DNA of 64,000 nt from positions 28,087,781 to 28,151,780 of the forward strand of contig CM067064.1 in NCBI GenBank assembly GCA_033980235.1, given 5' to 3'. The stretch is from Diadema setosum. Lineage: Eukaryota; Echinodermata; Echinoidea; Diadematoida; Diadematidae. The notes beneath the pieces were generated by a model. That model ran no database searches and had not been told where the DNA came from. It was given only the letters and a program-made list of their open reading frames with translations. Below are positions 1 through 64,000 of the stretch, one piece after another; the first letter of the stretch is position 1, and each line of letters starts with the position of its first letter. The position numbers were made by a program, and so were the translations under genes.

Positions 1-274
1 ATCACCCACTGCCGCGAACAAAACCACACAGCATAGGCTTCCTATAATTGTCTCTACTTCACCCCCCCCCCCTTCCCGTTTGCATAGGTATTGGATTACC
101 AGCTCTCTCACTCATTGCATGATTGCTGATGCCAGTTATTCAAAACTCTTGACAACGATCGACGAAAACACTTTTTGAACACTTGAGTTAAAGTAGGCAC
201 GACTCGTTCATGTCACTAAGTGGGCTTTTGAGTAGGGTTTCACATAAATTCACTTAAGGCATATTGCCTGGTAT

Positions 275-276
<2 letters not shown>

Positions 277-310
<34 letters not shown>
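277..310. repeat. (AC)17 microsatellite
   Basis: Uninterrupted dinucleotide run. Confidence 0.98.
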
Positions 311-316
<6 letters not shown>

Positions 317-1164
317 AACCGATGGAAAAAATTCAATCCAATCAGCATTTGATGCTGCAAATGGCATGGTTTCCAATAAAACATTGCATGTAAACAAGGA
401 CAGAATACAAAACTGGTGCTCTTTACTTCTTCCATTACATTGTGCCTTCTCTTTCATTAATTTTGTAGAGCTTTTCTTGGTGGGGGTGGGATGGGAGGAA
501 CCTGAGGACTGTGTTTACGCACCAAACATTCTTGGATGTGTGACCGGAGAATACGCAAGTACATGGTTACAATCACGCTCGGGACAACTTTGTAAGTCAG
601 ACGACGTGATTTATGCTGCATTTTGCACCACGAGAGATTGTTGCCGGAAACAACAACTGCGCCAGAGTGCAGGTAACAGAGAACTCCAAAATTGGCAGAC
701 GAGTGACCCAAATTCTTCACCTCCTAACCATCCCAACAACTTACGATCAAGGGTAAAATTGAAAAACTTTACACTCCCTATACCCTTCTTCTTCAACAGA
801 CCGGCAAAACAGATCAATTCCCCACCAAAATCATGTCTACTTTTGCAGCGACTGGAGGGGGAAAAGTTTGCTTAAATTGGAGTCACACGGCAACCGACTA
901 GGAGTGATGAATACTAATTCTGCAATCCTGCACCTGCTGATTCTATTTTCGAGCCGTAAAGACACAGCGTATCGCTCTCACTTATTTTGGGGACATGTAA
1001 ACAGACTCAATGTGCGGATGCAATCACACTGTCAACCTTACTCCCGATCTTGACACGATTGTACTGACCCACACTGCTCGTCAAAATGGGCAACTCTCAA
1101 CCCATGCTCTCGCACACCAAAGATTGGGTAGACATTCGGCAGTACACATGAGAAGTGCTATGAT

Positions 1165-1575
1165 AGGGTTCCTGCACCTTTTACAAAAATAAACTCAACG
1201 GCTTTTCCATGACTTTTCCATGCAGAAGTTTAGAAATCCAGGATCCTTTCTCAGAAAATAACTTTATTAAGACTGTAAGTGGTTGGTGTAAAAACAAATG
1301 AAAATTACTACTAGATAAACAGTGACCATGCAAAATTCCAGACAATGTGTCTACCACATCAACACTGTCTGCGGCAGATGAGTTGGTCTGATATGATTTG
1401 ATAAAATGCTTTCTGTCAAATTAAAAAAAAAACAAAAAAAAACTGAATTCATAGATTTCCATGACTTTTCCATGATATGTTTAAAATTATGCCTTTACCA
1501 TGACTTTTCAAGGCCTGGAAAAACATTTTCAAAGTTCCATGACTTTTCTGGGATTACAATGACTGGAGAAACCCT
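1165..1575. mobile_element. hAT-like non-autonomous element
   Basis: Short inverted ends AGGGTTCC and GGAGAAACCCT flank several copies of the phrase tttccatgacttttcc. The flanks gctatgat (1157-1164) and actatgaa (1576-1583) agree at six of eight bases, as expected for a decayed 8-bp hAT target duplication. The same phrase is widespread in animal repeat families. No coding sequence. Confidence 0.6.
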
Positions 1576-1829
1576 ACTATGAATACCACCAACAAAAGTG
1601 AAATTATATATCATAGATGATGACACTCAACTTGTTGACTCACTCAGTTACCATAGCAACAAACACACAGCATGCATTCACATCTCATCCTCAGTCACGC
1701 ACATTAAATAACTTATTCTTTATGCACTGAAATTCTTCTCTCCATTTTGTTGTTGTTGTTGGAAATAGTCAATTAACAAAGGAATATCTAATTTCCATCA
1801 CACTGCCATGTACATTAATTTGGCTGTCC

Positions 1830-1976
1830 AGGGTCCCATTTCATAAAACTGTTATCAGTAACAACTGCCACATTTCTATGACAAATTTCTCTCGGCCATC
1901 AGATGCAAGGATTTCAGTAGCTTCTAACAACTATAATAACTTGTTATTTATAACAAGCTTTATGAAACGGGGCCCT
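1830..1976. mobile_element. MITE with GGGCCCCGTTTCATAAAG ends
   Basis: 147 bp. Left arm agggtcccatttcataaaac; right arm, reversed, agggccccgtttcataaagc. Each arm is about 26 bp and continues into gttat. No coding capacity. Confidence 0.75.
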
Positions 1977-2425
1977 GATCTTCTTATACACTGAGGAAAT
2001 AATATTTTCAACAGATGCCTCATAATGTCACTCTTCACTGAACGATCCCGGCATTTATCGACACAGTCATCAAACAAAGTCGTCATATACAGTGTAAGCA
2101 TGCAAAAATGAATTCTGTCTGATTGATGTTGTTAATTCTCTGTAAAAGTACCTTATTCAACGATTTCAGCATATGTGCTGGAGCCACTATCATATATGCC
2201 CATCAAAAGCAGTCAAGTAGAATTGCATAATCTTTACCTCAAGGGACTGACCGAAAAACAACAACAAATGTGTCTGTGCGATTTACCTCACAAAGAATTC
2301 TATGCAAAAGCAAGTTGCAGCACAGTCTAATCTGTGATTCATTCACAAAAACAAATGATTATCATCTCTCGATCGATAAAAGTTCAGGAAAGGGGGAAGG
2401 GGAATGATCAAGACAAGAGTCTCAC

Positions 2426-56427
<54,002 letters not shown>

Positions 56428-57083
56428 TTTGTGCCGAGCTGGTTGTCGGTTTCTCTCGAGCGTCCGTCCTCTTTTGAGAAAAGTTCCAAGTGCACTTTTT
56501 TGGTCCTCACAAAGAAATACCCTCAGTCGACTTCTTTCTTATCTTTGTTGGGCCTTCATGAAGATGAGCTACTACAGTCTCTGGTTGCTGGGGTTTTCTC
56601 TCCTAGAAGTCTGTATCAAAGAAAAAAGTTGGGGTGGGGTTGGAGAGAAGACAATAGAACAGATAAATGATATTGGAAATAGGATAAGGATTCCATTGAG
56701 GAAAACAAAAACTAACAAACTGCTGGGATTAGAAACATGAAGACTATGAAAATAAATTGGAAGACAAAATTCCATCTGACACCCAGCATATGTGGAATAT
56801 GACCATGAACTCTCAACTTCCACTTCTGATTGGTCGACATACAAAAGTCACTGATTGCCCCTGACTTGCAATAGAGTTTGGGGTTTGGATAGGGTTTCAT
56901 GCCCAAGGGTCCTGGCACAAAATGATGGTTATGACTTACAATGTGATGATAGATATTATCATATTCAATTCAATAAAAGTATACAATACCAATATTTTGA
57001 GATTTAAAAATATCTGTAATTTGGACTACTTTGAATAATTTTCTTTTAATCTCAATTATCATAATTCATAAATGATATTACAG

Positions 57084-57293
57084 AAAGATGGCTAAAGGAA
57101 AAAAAAATCACTGGCAGGAAGAAAAAGACAGAGGGCTCATCCTAGCGACTGTGGCTGCATCACGCAATGAATTACTGACGAAAGGAAACAAACTGGACAG
57201 CTACAGGCCACATCAAAGAGGTGGTCGCTCTATGAGGGTCATCGACACATTCCGACTCTCCAGAAGAATTTCTGCAACGGCTGCACAAAGCAG
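57084..57293 (+). CDS. Possible plus-strand coding exon of unknown gene
   Basis: A 210-bp open stretch sits between a plus-strand acceptor (gatattacag) and a donor (AAAGCAG|gtgacc). The first ATG is four bases into the exon in very good context (AAAGATGG) and opens 68 codons: it begins MAKGKKNHWQEEKDRG and contains LILATVAASRNELLTKG. Very basic and not recognised. It lies upstream of ANKFN1 exon 1 on the opposite strand, so it could be a divergent neighbour. No other exon of such a gene was found nearby. Chance is possible. Confidence 0.3.
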
Positions 57294-60200
57294 GTGACCA
57301 CTATGAAAGGGTTGACTGCAGTAAAGTAAGCAGTTTTACTGATGTGATACTCTTTACAGTCACCAAAAATACTCCACTCAGGGCATCTATCTTTGAAGGG
57401 CTCCCTCTTTAGACTCTGACAGGTTAGTCATAGTACATAGGAGGAACACGTTTGTATCTGGCATTGATCCTATAACTCTTTTCTGTATCAGAGAAGTGGT
57501 TACTACACAGAGTGTGTGCATGCTCACAGATTGACTGAACATGGAAGGGGTTATGAAAAAAAAAATGCCCAAGTTTACATATAATTTGTTTTAAGGAACA
57601 TGCTTCACACATAAAAAACAAACAAACAAGCTAAACAACTGCTGTCACTCGTTGTTCACTAAGAGATTGTAATTTGAAGCAATATCGATGAAAAAACAGC
57701 AACCAAACAAACCCCAAAATGAGACCAAGAGCTTTCAAAGAATGTAAACTATGTGACTGTCATTTCAACTCCTAATGTTGATGTGACATTTGAGACTAGG
57801 TTATATGGAGGTAGAACCTGGCAGATGCGTCAATGCCTCTGCCAGACGAATTCTGCTAACGAGGCAAAACAGATGTGAAAATCACAGCTGTGTTTCTGTC
57901 AATTCTCATCAGCACTGCTGATATTTTTCCTTGCAATAATCTATAAATGAGCACATTTTTTCGAGAACTGATCCATCGAACACAGGAGCGTCGTGCGAGC
58001 ACGCCAATGTCAAGGGCAAGAACTGCATGAGCTCGTGCGCAGACGTCTACCTTCTTTTAGACGACAAACCGTGCTGCCTACAAATAAAAAAAATCTGGAA
58101 AAATCGACATCGGATTCTGCAGACGTGGTATTTGTATGCACACTGACGTAAAGTCTGTTCTGTTCTCTGCTTTCCCACATCTACAAAAAGAGCAAAATAC
58201 TACAAAATACACATCAGCTCTACAATATCTGGAGCTCTGCTGGTGTGATTATCAATGTCACTGTGTGGGCGGTTGAGGAAAAAAAAAATCAGAAGAAGGG
58301 AAGTAAAACAAAAGTGGCAAAATATGAAACAGTAGAAGAAACGGATGGAGCAGAAGGGAGACCCAAGAAATTGCAAAGTCAAAACATGTATAAATACCAG
58401 GTGCCTTTTCATAAGCTCACTCTATCCCCCCCCCCCCCCCCCCATTCTCTCTTTCTCCTTCTTCGGCAAGCCCTGGATGTGTTGATGTGCAAACAATATA
58501 GGGCCGACTTCCTCCGCAAAGACCCAGCGATAATTAATTGTAACACCAGACCTGACCGTTCTGCACCCAGCCGATCGATCGACGGGACTTTTGCGGGACC
58601 GAGCATTGTGGCTGGTTGGCTGTGGCACAGAATGTGTGCAACAGCTTTAAAGTGGCAGCTCAAACTTACACTTAATCTTACCATAATTTTCTCCCTTTTC
58701 GGATTTTTTTTTTAAGTTACGTGATCTCATGTTCTGTTACCATTTTCTCCACATCTGTGATGATCATTGTATTGTTGGTAGTGACAAAAAATGATGTAAG
58801 TCATTTATGATTACAATCATCATGATTGCTGCAACTGAAAAAAAAAAAAAATCTTTAGACCACTTGTCACGTCCATTTCAAACTTCTGTGTGCATTAGGC
58901 TTAATACAGTATGGAGTATCTCAACCACGTCTCAAGTTATCAGCCTTTGCTCATTTTTCTTTTCATAGGGGAGAGCAGGAACAAGCTAGTTTTCCTTCAT
59001 AAATGAATCTATACATTGATTGATAGATAAGGATGTAGATTGGATTGTACGGAATATACACAAATGCATTGATACATACACCAGTAAATCCCAAATGATG
59101 AAGTAATCAGTGGAGAGACGATAAAAATGCAAAATGAAATAACTGACTGAATGATTGTGTGACCTAATGGATATATGAATGAATGGATGATAAAATGAGT
59201 AGAGAACTAGTGCATTAATCAATATGCACACAAATAAATCCATAAATAGGAGACAAAAAAAAAACCCCAAAACAAAACAAAAATGTTTACAGCCTGATTG
59301 CCCTCAGAACTCAAAAAGGTGAGTGACATATTCGAAGTATCTGGGTCACATTAATGGATCTGAGAGGGGTACTGGTCAAAGTGCCAAACCTTTTCTTTTG
59401 TTCATCTTTAGCACCCCGAGATAGAGACTGTCTGAGCCAATTACAGGTTGCCAGACTGTGAGATCCAATCACACGTTAATGTAGCAGGTGGGCGACATCT
59501 CGTTTAAAACTCTTGCCTCCACTACTGTAGCAAGTGTGAACTGGGTTTCAGTATGAACGGGAACAGAAGTCTAGCCAGAACCTTTCCTCAGTGACATTTT
59601 TGTTTTGATTCATCCTTTTCTTTATTGAGAGAAAGAGTGTGTTGGTAGAGAGACACGCACACACACACAAAAAAAAACCAACACACCAGATACAAAGGAC
59701 TAGATAAAAGCAGCTTTTCAGGTGGATATCACTCATTCAGCCTTAATCACATAAAGAACTCCATACTGTGAGGAACAGATGCAAAAAACCCAACTCCTGC
59801 CAACTCGTCAGCCAAGGGGGGGGGGGGGGGGAATCATCTCATCCTGTTGTTGTTGTTTTTCATTTGTTGGTTTGTCTTTTGCAGGAAAACAAGCCCTGAC
59901 TTTCAAAGAAGTAGGGCAACTCCCCCCCCCACAAGTGTGACTGAATTTATCATGCAGATAGCATACGGTTTTAAAATCTAATGTGTCACCGTCTATATCT
60001 AACTACGTCCTATCTAACATTAAATCAAGTTATCCCTCCAAAAAAAAACCAAAAAAAAAACAAACAAACAAAGACAATACAAAACACTAACTAACCACAA
60101 AGCTTCAAAATCAAATTGTAGACCAAACCGCCAAAATCCAGACTGAGTGATGTACAAGTGTCGATCAAACTATACTTTCCACTTTGGAAGTGAACAATCC

Positions 60201-60965
60201 TACTCAGGTTTATACTTGTCTAATTCTTTTAAAAGGACATCTATCATGTTATAACCTGAGCTCACCGGAATTACCTCACCAATTCCATTTTCCTCATTTA
60301 TCAACATGTCATGCTTAATATGCCATGCCAAATCAATACAAGAAAAGACAAGAAATGTCTTTGGCAAATTTAATCAAGATGATTTACAAATGACGGCAAA
60401 CGCTTTTAGGACCTTTTTCCTGAATCGGAAAACCCCCTGTTCCTTGTAGGAAAACCCTTTGCTCCTGGTGTGCAGCCGATGCAACATCGTCTGTCATAAC
60501 TGATCTCCACAATCCACCTGAGTTATTGCACGTACAGGCAAAGTGTCTTGCAAACATGGCTTGGAAGCTTTTGAGCTTAAGCGAGCAATGGGAGTGTGTG
60601 ATGGTGCGCTGCACGGCACGCACGTTCCAGGACACCAAGGATGTGACGGCAATTCCCAAAGAAGATTGTTTGTATATGACTCATCTTGTTTGAATTCCAC
60701 AGTTACCATGGCAACTACAACCTGTAAAATGCTGGTGACGTGTTGCGGTTGTGGTATCGGAAGTGTTTAGTACAATACATGACGGTGTAAATATGATTGT
60801 GGTTTGACTGCTGATTGATTTAGTTCAATCTCTACTGACGTGCAACATGAAGAGAAATGAACAAAAAAGAAAAATCACCAAATTAAAACTTATTTGTATG
60901 ATTAAGCTGTAGCTGCATTTACTTAGCAATCACACTGGGAGTGATGGGCACAATAGAATAACTTG

Positions 60966-61110
60966 TGTTACCCAGTGTGTTTCTGAGCAGTCACACTGTG
61001 AGGGCCGCAGTGTGTTAAGTTGTGTGTTACACTGTGTATTTCTGAGCAGTCGCATTGTGAGGCCACAGTGTGATAAATCTGTGCTACACAGTGAGCCACA
61101 ATGTTAACAC
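60966..61110. repeat. Two-copy ~57-bp tandem repeat
   Basis: tttctgagcagtcacactgt near 60980 recurs as tttctgagcagtcgcattgt near 61039, both followed by gagg(g)ccacagtgtg. Confidence 0.75.
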
Positions 61111-62904
61111 AGTGACAACAACTTTTTACAAGTGTAATTTCTGCACTAAATCCAAACTACAACCCTGTCTGTCCAAAACCACAGTATTCATCAGATCTAC
61201 ACTGTGAAAATATTCTGTCTGAAACAGAATGCAACTAACTTTGCCCTAACCTTAAATCATTTAGCCATAAAAGATTACCTCCTAAAGTTCTTCACAAATA
61301 CTCACTGGAAAAAAAAAATCCAAACAATGACATCATTGACACTTAAATTCACGTCAAATTTGTCACTGAAAGGCTTCACTGCTCTATAAGGGTGTGTGTA
61401 TGTGTTTGTATCTATGGAAACTTCTTTTTTCTCCCTCCCACAAAATGGAAACCATCCGTTTGCTAAATATACCTGGATGTCATTAGAGGGAACTGATTAG
61501 CGGGGATCGCCTACGATGGATCTATTTTGGGGGGTTTCAGCAGCTTTTAGCACTTTTTGCCCGCACACTTCAATTAGTGGTGGTTACATGACAGGTCCAG
61601 AAATCACATTTCCTTTGGGGATGGGATTTTTTTTTCCCCCTAATTGTGCATTAGTGCCACTTCCTGTCCAATAAAAGAGTTCAAAACCAAGACTCTCCCC
61701 CCCCCCCCCAAAAAAAAGGAGGAAAATGAAGAGAAACATGAATAAAGTGCAGTTACATGACACTTATGTGCAGATTTTATCAGCAACCTAGGGTGAGGGT
61801 GTAGTGTGGACAGCAGTGCTCTTAGACTGACCTAACTTATTTGACAAAACAGACTATGGACATGATGGAACTACTGATTGTGGATGGATAAAAGTTTACT
61901 TGACAAAACTGTAGACACAACTGTTTAAAAACTCTTGGGAGAGGGGGGACAAGTCATATTTTCAGTCTTTGCATGAGAAATGGGAAGATCATGATAACCT
62001 ATGGTGATAACCAAGTACTTTAACTCTCATGGAGTGATTTAGAAAGAATGCAACCTTACGACTGCCACTTGCACAAATGCAAGGAGATAAGACCAAACTA
62101 TAATCTGTAGAATGCTGGCTAGATCAATCAACTTCACTTCAACCCCTCTCTTGTATTTAATGCATTCTCAAAACTATTACCGAGATAGCCCCAGGAATAC
62201 ATAGTATTTTCACTCCTACACGTTAGCTACATTAAATATTCACTGCATTGCACCTTGAAAGTAAACAGTATAACTTATGGAATAGGCATTAAAGGGTTTT
62301 TCACACAATAGTGCTAAATTTTTCCCCTAAATCATGACTGCATATAGCAGAAAGCAAGTCACGTCCATTCTCATCAGTGCATGCTGTTCTTTTTTTTATT
62401 TCAAACTGATTGAATCAAAGCGGGAAGCAAGTTATATAAAGCTGGCAGCTTGTAAATCTAAAAGTGGATGCAAAAAAATCAGCCCATCTGCCGCAAATCG
62501 GATGAGGATATTTCGTGACTCTAAACCGATCCTTGTCGGAGGAAAATCTGGAATTGATTTTACCTGCACGCCTGCCCCCACGAGGGGGAACGGCACCATC
62601 AGTTCGCGTTTCCCAATCCCATTCCCACCACGGGAAATGCTGCGTTACAATCATCTCTTATTTTACGCCAGCCAAAGATGGAGAGGGGAAAAAAAGGGGG
62701 AGGCAACATCAGAAAAAGAAGAAAATGTTTCGGGAAGTACTAAAATTCTGCGCAGCTCTCACGTCCGCTGGTTCGCCACGTGCCGCCTCGGCTCCGAGAT
62801 GGTTTTGATAGCCGAATGGATGCCGTCCGCTCGGAGAGGATGACAAACATTTCAATTTACACTGACAGGAATCCGCCTGATACGGCTACTACACATGGAG
62901 GATG

Positions 62905-62990
62905 TGGAGCAAGAGATAGAGAAGAGAGAGTGAGCGAGAGAGAGAGAAGGAGAGAAGGAGAAGAAGAGCGACAGACGGAGGGGGTAAGAG
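62905..62990. repeat. GA-rich polypurine tract
   Basis: gagagag/gaagaag run with scattered gcgag. Confidence 0.8.
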
Positions 62991-64000
62991 GAGATGCAGA
63001 GATAACATCTCTGTTACTGAGCTGGACAGTTTTGACTGATAAAAAAAACTTTGCTTTAACTGATTGCACAAAGGAAGAGAGATATGGTTGGGCGCACCAG
63101 AAATTGGCACCAGTTTTTCCTCATTGTCCCGGAGGAGTCGTTATGGAAACAAGCGAGGCGAGGCTTATCGCCATTGCTCTGTTTCAACATGGACCTACTA
63201 GGTCCATGGTTTCCAACAACTGTAGTAGGAGACAATCCCTACAAGTACAACAAATGCTTCATGTTCCCACGGCAACAGTCCTAAATTGCAGGAATTAGGC
63301 ACAAAAAAAGAGGAAAGTGGAAGAATAATGCTGAAAATTTTCAAGGCCTATCTAACTCCCCCCCCCCCAAGAATCATAAAAGAAATCAGTTGCCTTCATA
63401 AGATAATACAGCAACATTTCGAGAAAAAAAGTGCACACAGTTGTCATTTCTTTCTAGAGAAATGATACGAAGTCAAAAGTCAACTTCAAAGTGATGTGTT
63501 TGTGAGAGCCTGGATATTGAGTAAATTCTATAATGTATCCATGAACGCAAATTACCACCTTATGATATGGTTTCTCTTGCAAAGATACTTACCAGCAAGA
63601 CCAGGTTATCCCAGGATGTTGAGTGCTTCAAAACAGTATAAAATCACTGCAGTATTCCATGAATAAAGATTCCAAGCGATATGCAAATGCACGGGCAAGC
63701 AACTACTATCCTGTATAATAAACACAATAATGATCACTTTCCTGGCAGGGTAAGCTGTTCTCATCTATGGAAGAACAGAACCTCAAGAATACATCACACT
63801 CCTGATCCTTCACAACTTCTCTGGAGTGCAAGACTATTGAGGCAGAAACTAAAAAGGTATCCGTGGAAACAAAAGTGAACTGAAAACAGGCCACTTGCTT
63901 CATCCACAGATGAGCAGTCAAATATCAAGGTACTCTGTGTTTTCCATCCTGAACCAAGTCAAATAAAGATTAGATATGATTTCAGATTAGATCTAATGAG

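Larger units (their letters stand above)
1..2425 (-). other. Downstream intron or flank of ANKFN1
   Basis: Should be intron after exon 14, since that exon ends in a donor. Holds an (AC) run, a hAT-like element, a MITE and an isolated X-box-like GTTACCATAGCAAC at 1647-1660. No convincing exon seen on either strand. Confidence 0.7.
56428..64000. other. Upstream side of ANKFN1
   Basis: May include 5' UTR, promoter or further upstream introns. GC-richer patches at 58480-58640 and 62500-62850, one candidate plus-strand exon, single X-box-like sites at 60702-60715 and 63263-63276, poly-C and poly-G runs. No certain gene. Confidence 0.6.

Noticed and set aside
264..875. 203-codon plus-strand frame
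   Set aside because: Opens in the AC repeat and shows no domain or codon bias; antisense frames are equally open.
60543..60770. Plus-strand frame with CDGALHGTHVPG resembling a Harbinger nuclease motif
   Set aside because: Only one short word resembles the family; the acidic-residue context and neighbouring motifs are absent.
62334..62843. 169-codon plus-strand frame
   Set aside because: Spans a GC-rich patch and poly-T; no splice sites, start context or recognisable motif.

Overview
The window is animal nuclear DNA: AT-rich, intron-dominated, full of microsatellites, long poly-C/poly-G runs and short inverted-repeat transposons, with split GC-rich exons bounded by GT/AG sites. No bacterial operons, rRNA, tRNA or CRISPR arrays were recognised. 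Gene content and repeat style point to a marine invertebrate deuterostome, most likely an echinoderm such as a sea urchin. The species assignment is inference.

One gene dominates. On the minus strand, 14 exons between about 56.4 kb and 2.4 kb join in compatible splice phase into about 610 codons. The product has a Ser/Lys/Arg-rich N-terminal region, an ankyrin segment (exon 24720-24902), an acidic/amphipathic linker, one fibronectin type III domain (exons 19409-19522, 15216-15313, 6597-6687) and a basic tail. This is the architecture of ANKFN1, the vertebrate counterpart of Drosophila Wide awake (WAKE). Exons 3-14 are well supported. Exon 2 (47.5 kb) has an unresolved 5' boundary and frame conflict. 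Exon 1 (56.3 kb) is a plausible ATG exon. The C-terminal part lies outside the window.

Layout: 1-2425, downstream intron or flank with a hAT-like element and a MITE; 2426-6687, three exons plus an intronic GC-rich stretch holding five CACGTG E-boxes in 120 bp; 6688-34168, exons separated by introns rich in purine tracts, AT arrays and MITEs; 34169-47520, a 13-kb intron with a fold-back-type neighbourhood, a second copy of an X-box-rich transposon, a duplicated 200-bp segment and a 1-kb CCT/CCCCT tract; 47521-56427, exons 2 and 1; 56428-64000, the upstream side, with one possible plus-strand exon at 57.1 kb.

The strongest leads are the E-box cluster inside an orthologue of a clock-output gene, a transposon family carrying tandem perfect RFX X-box sites, the G-rich mega-tract, and the frame conflict in exon 2.
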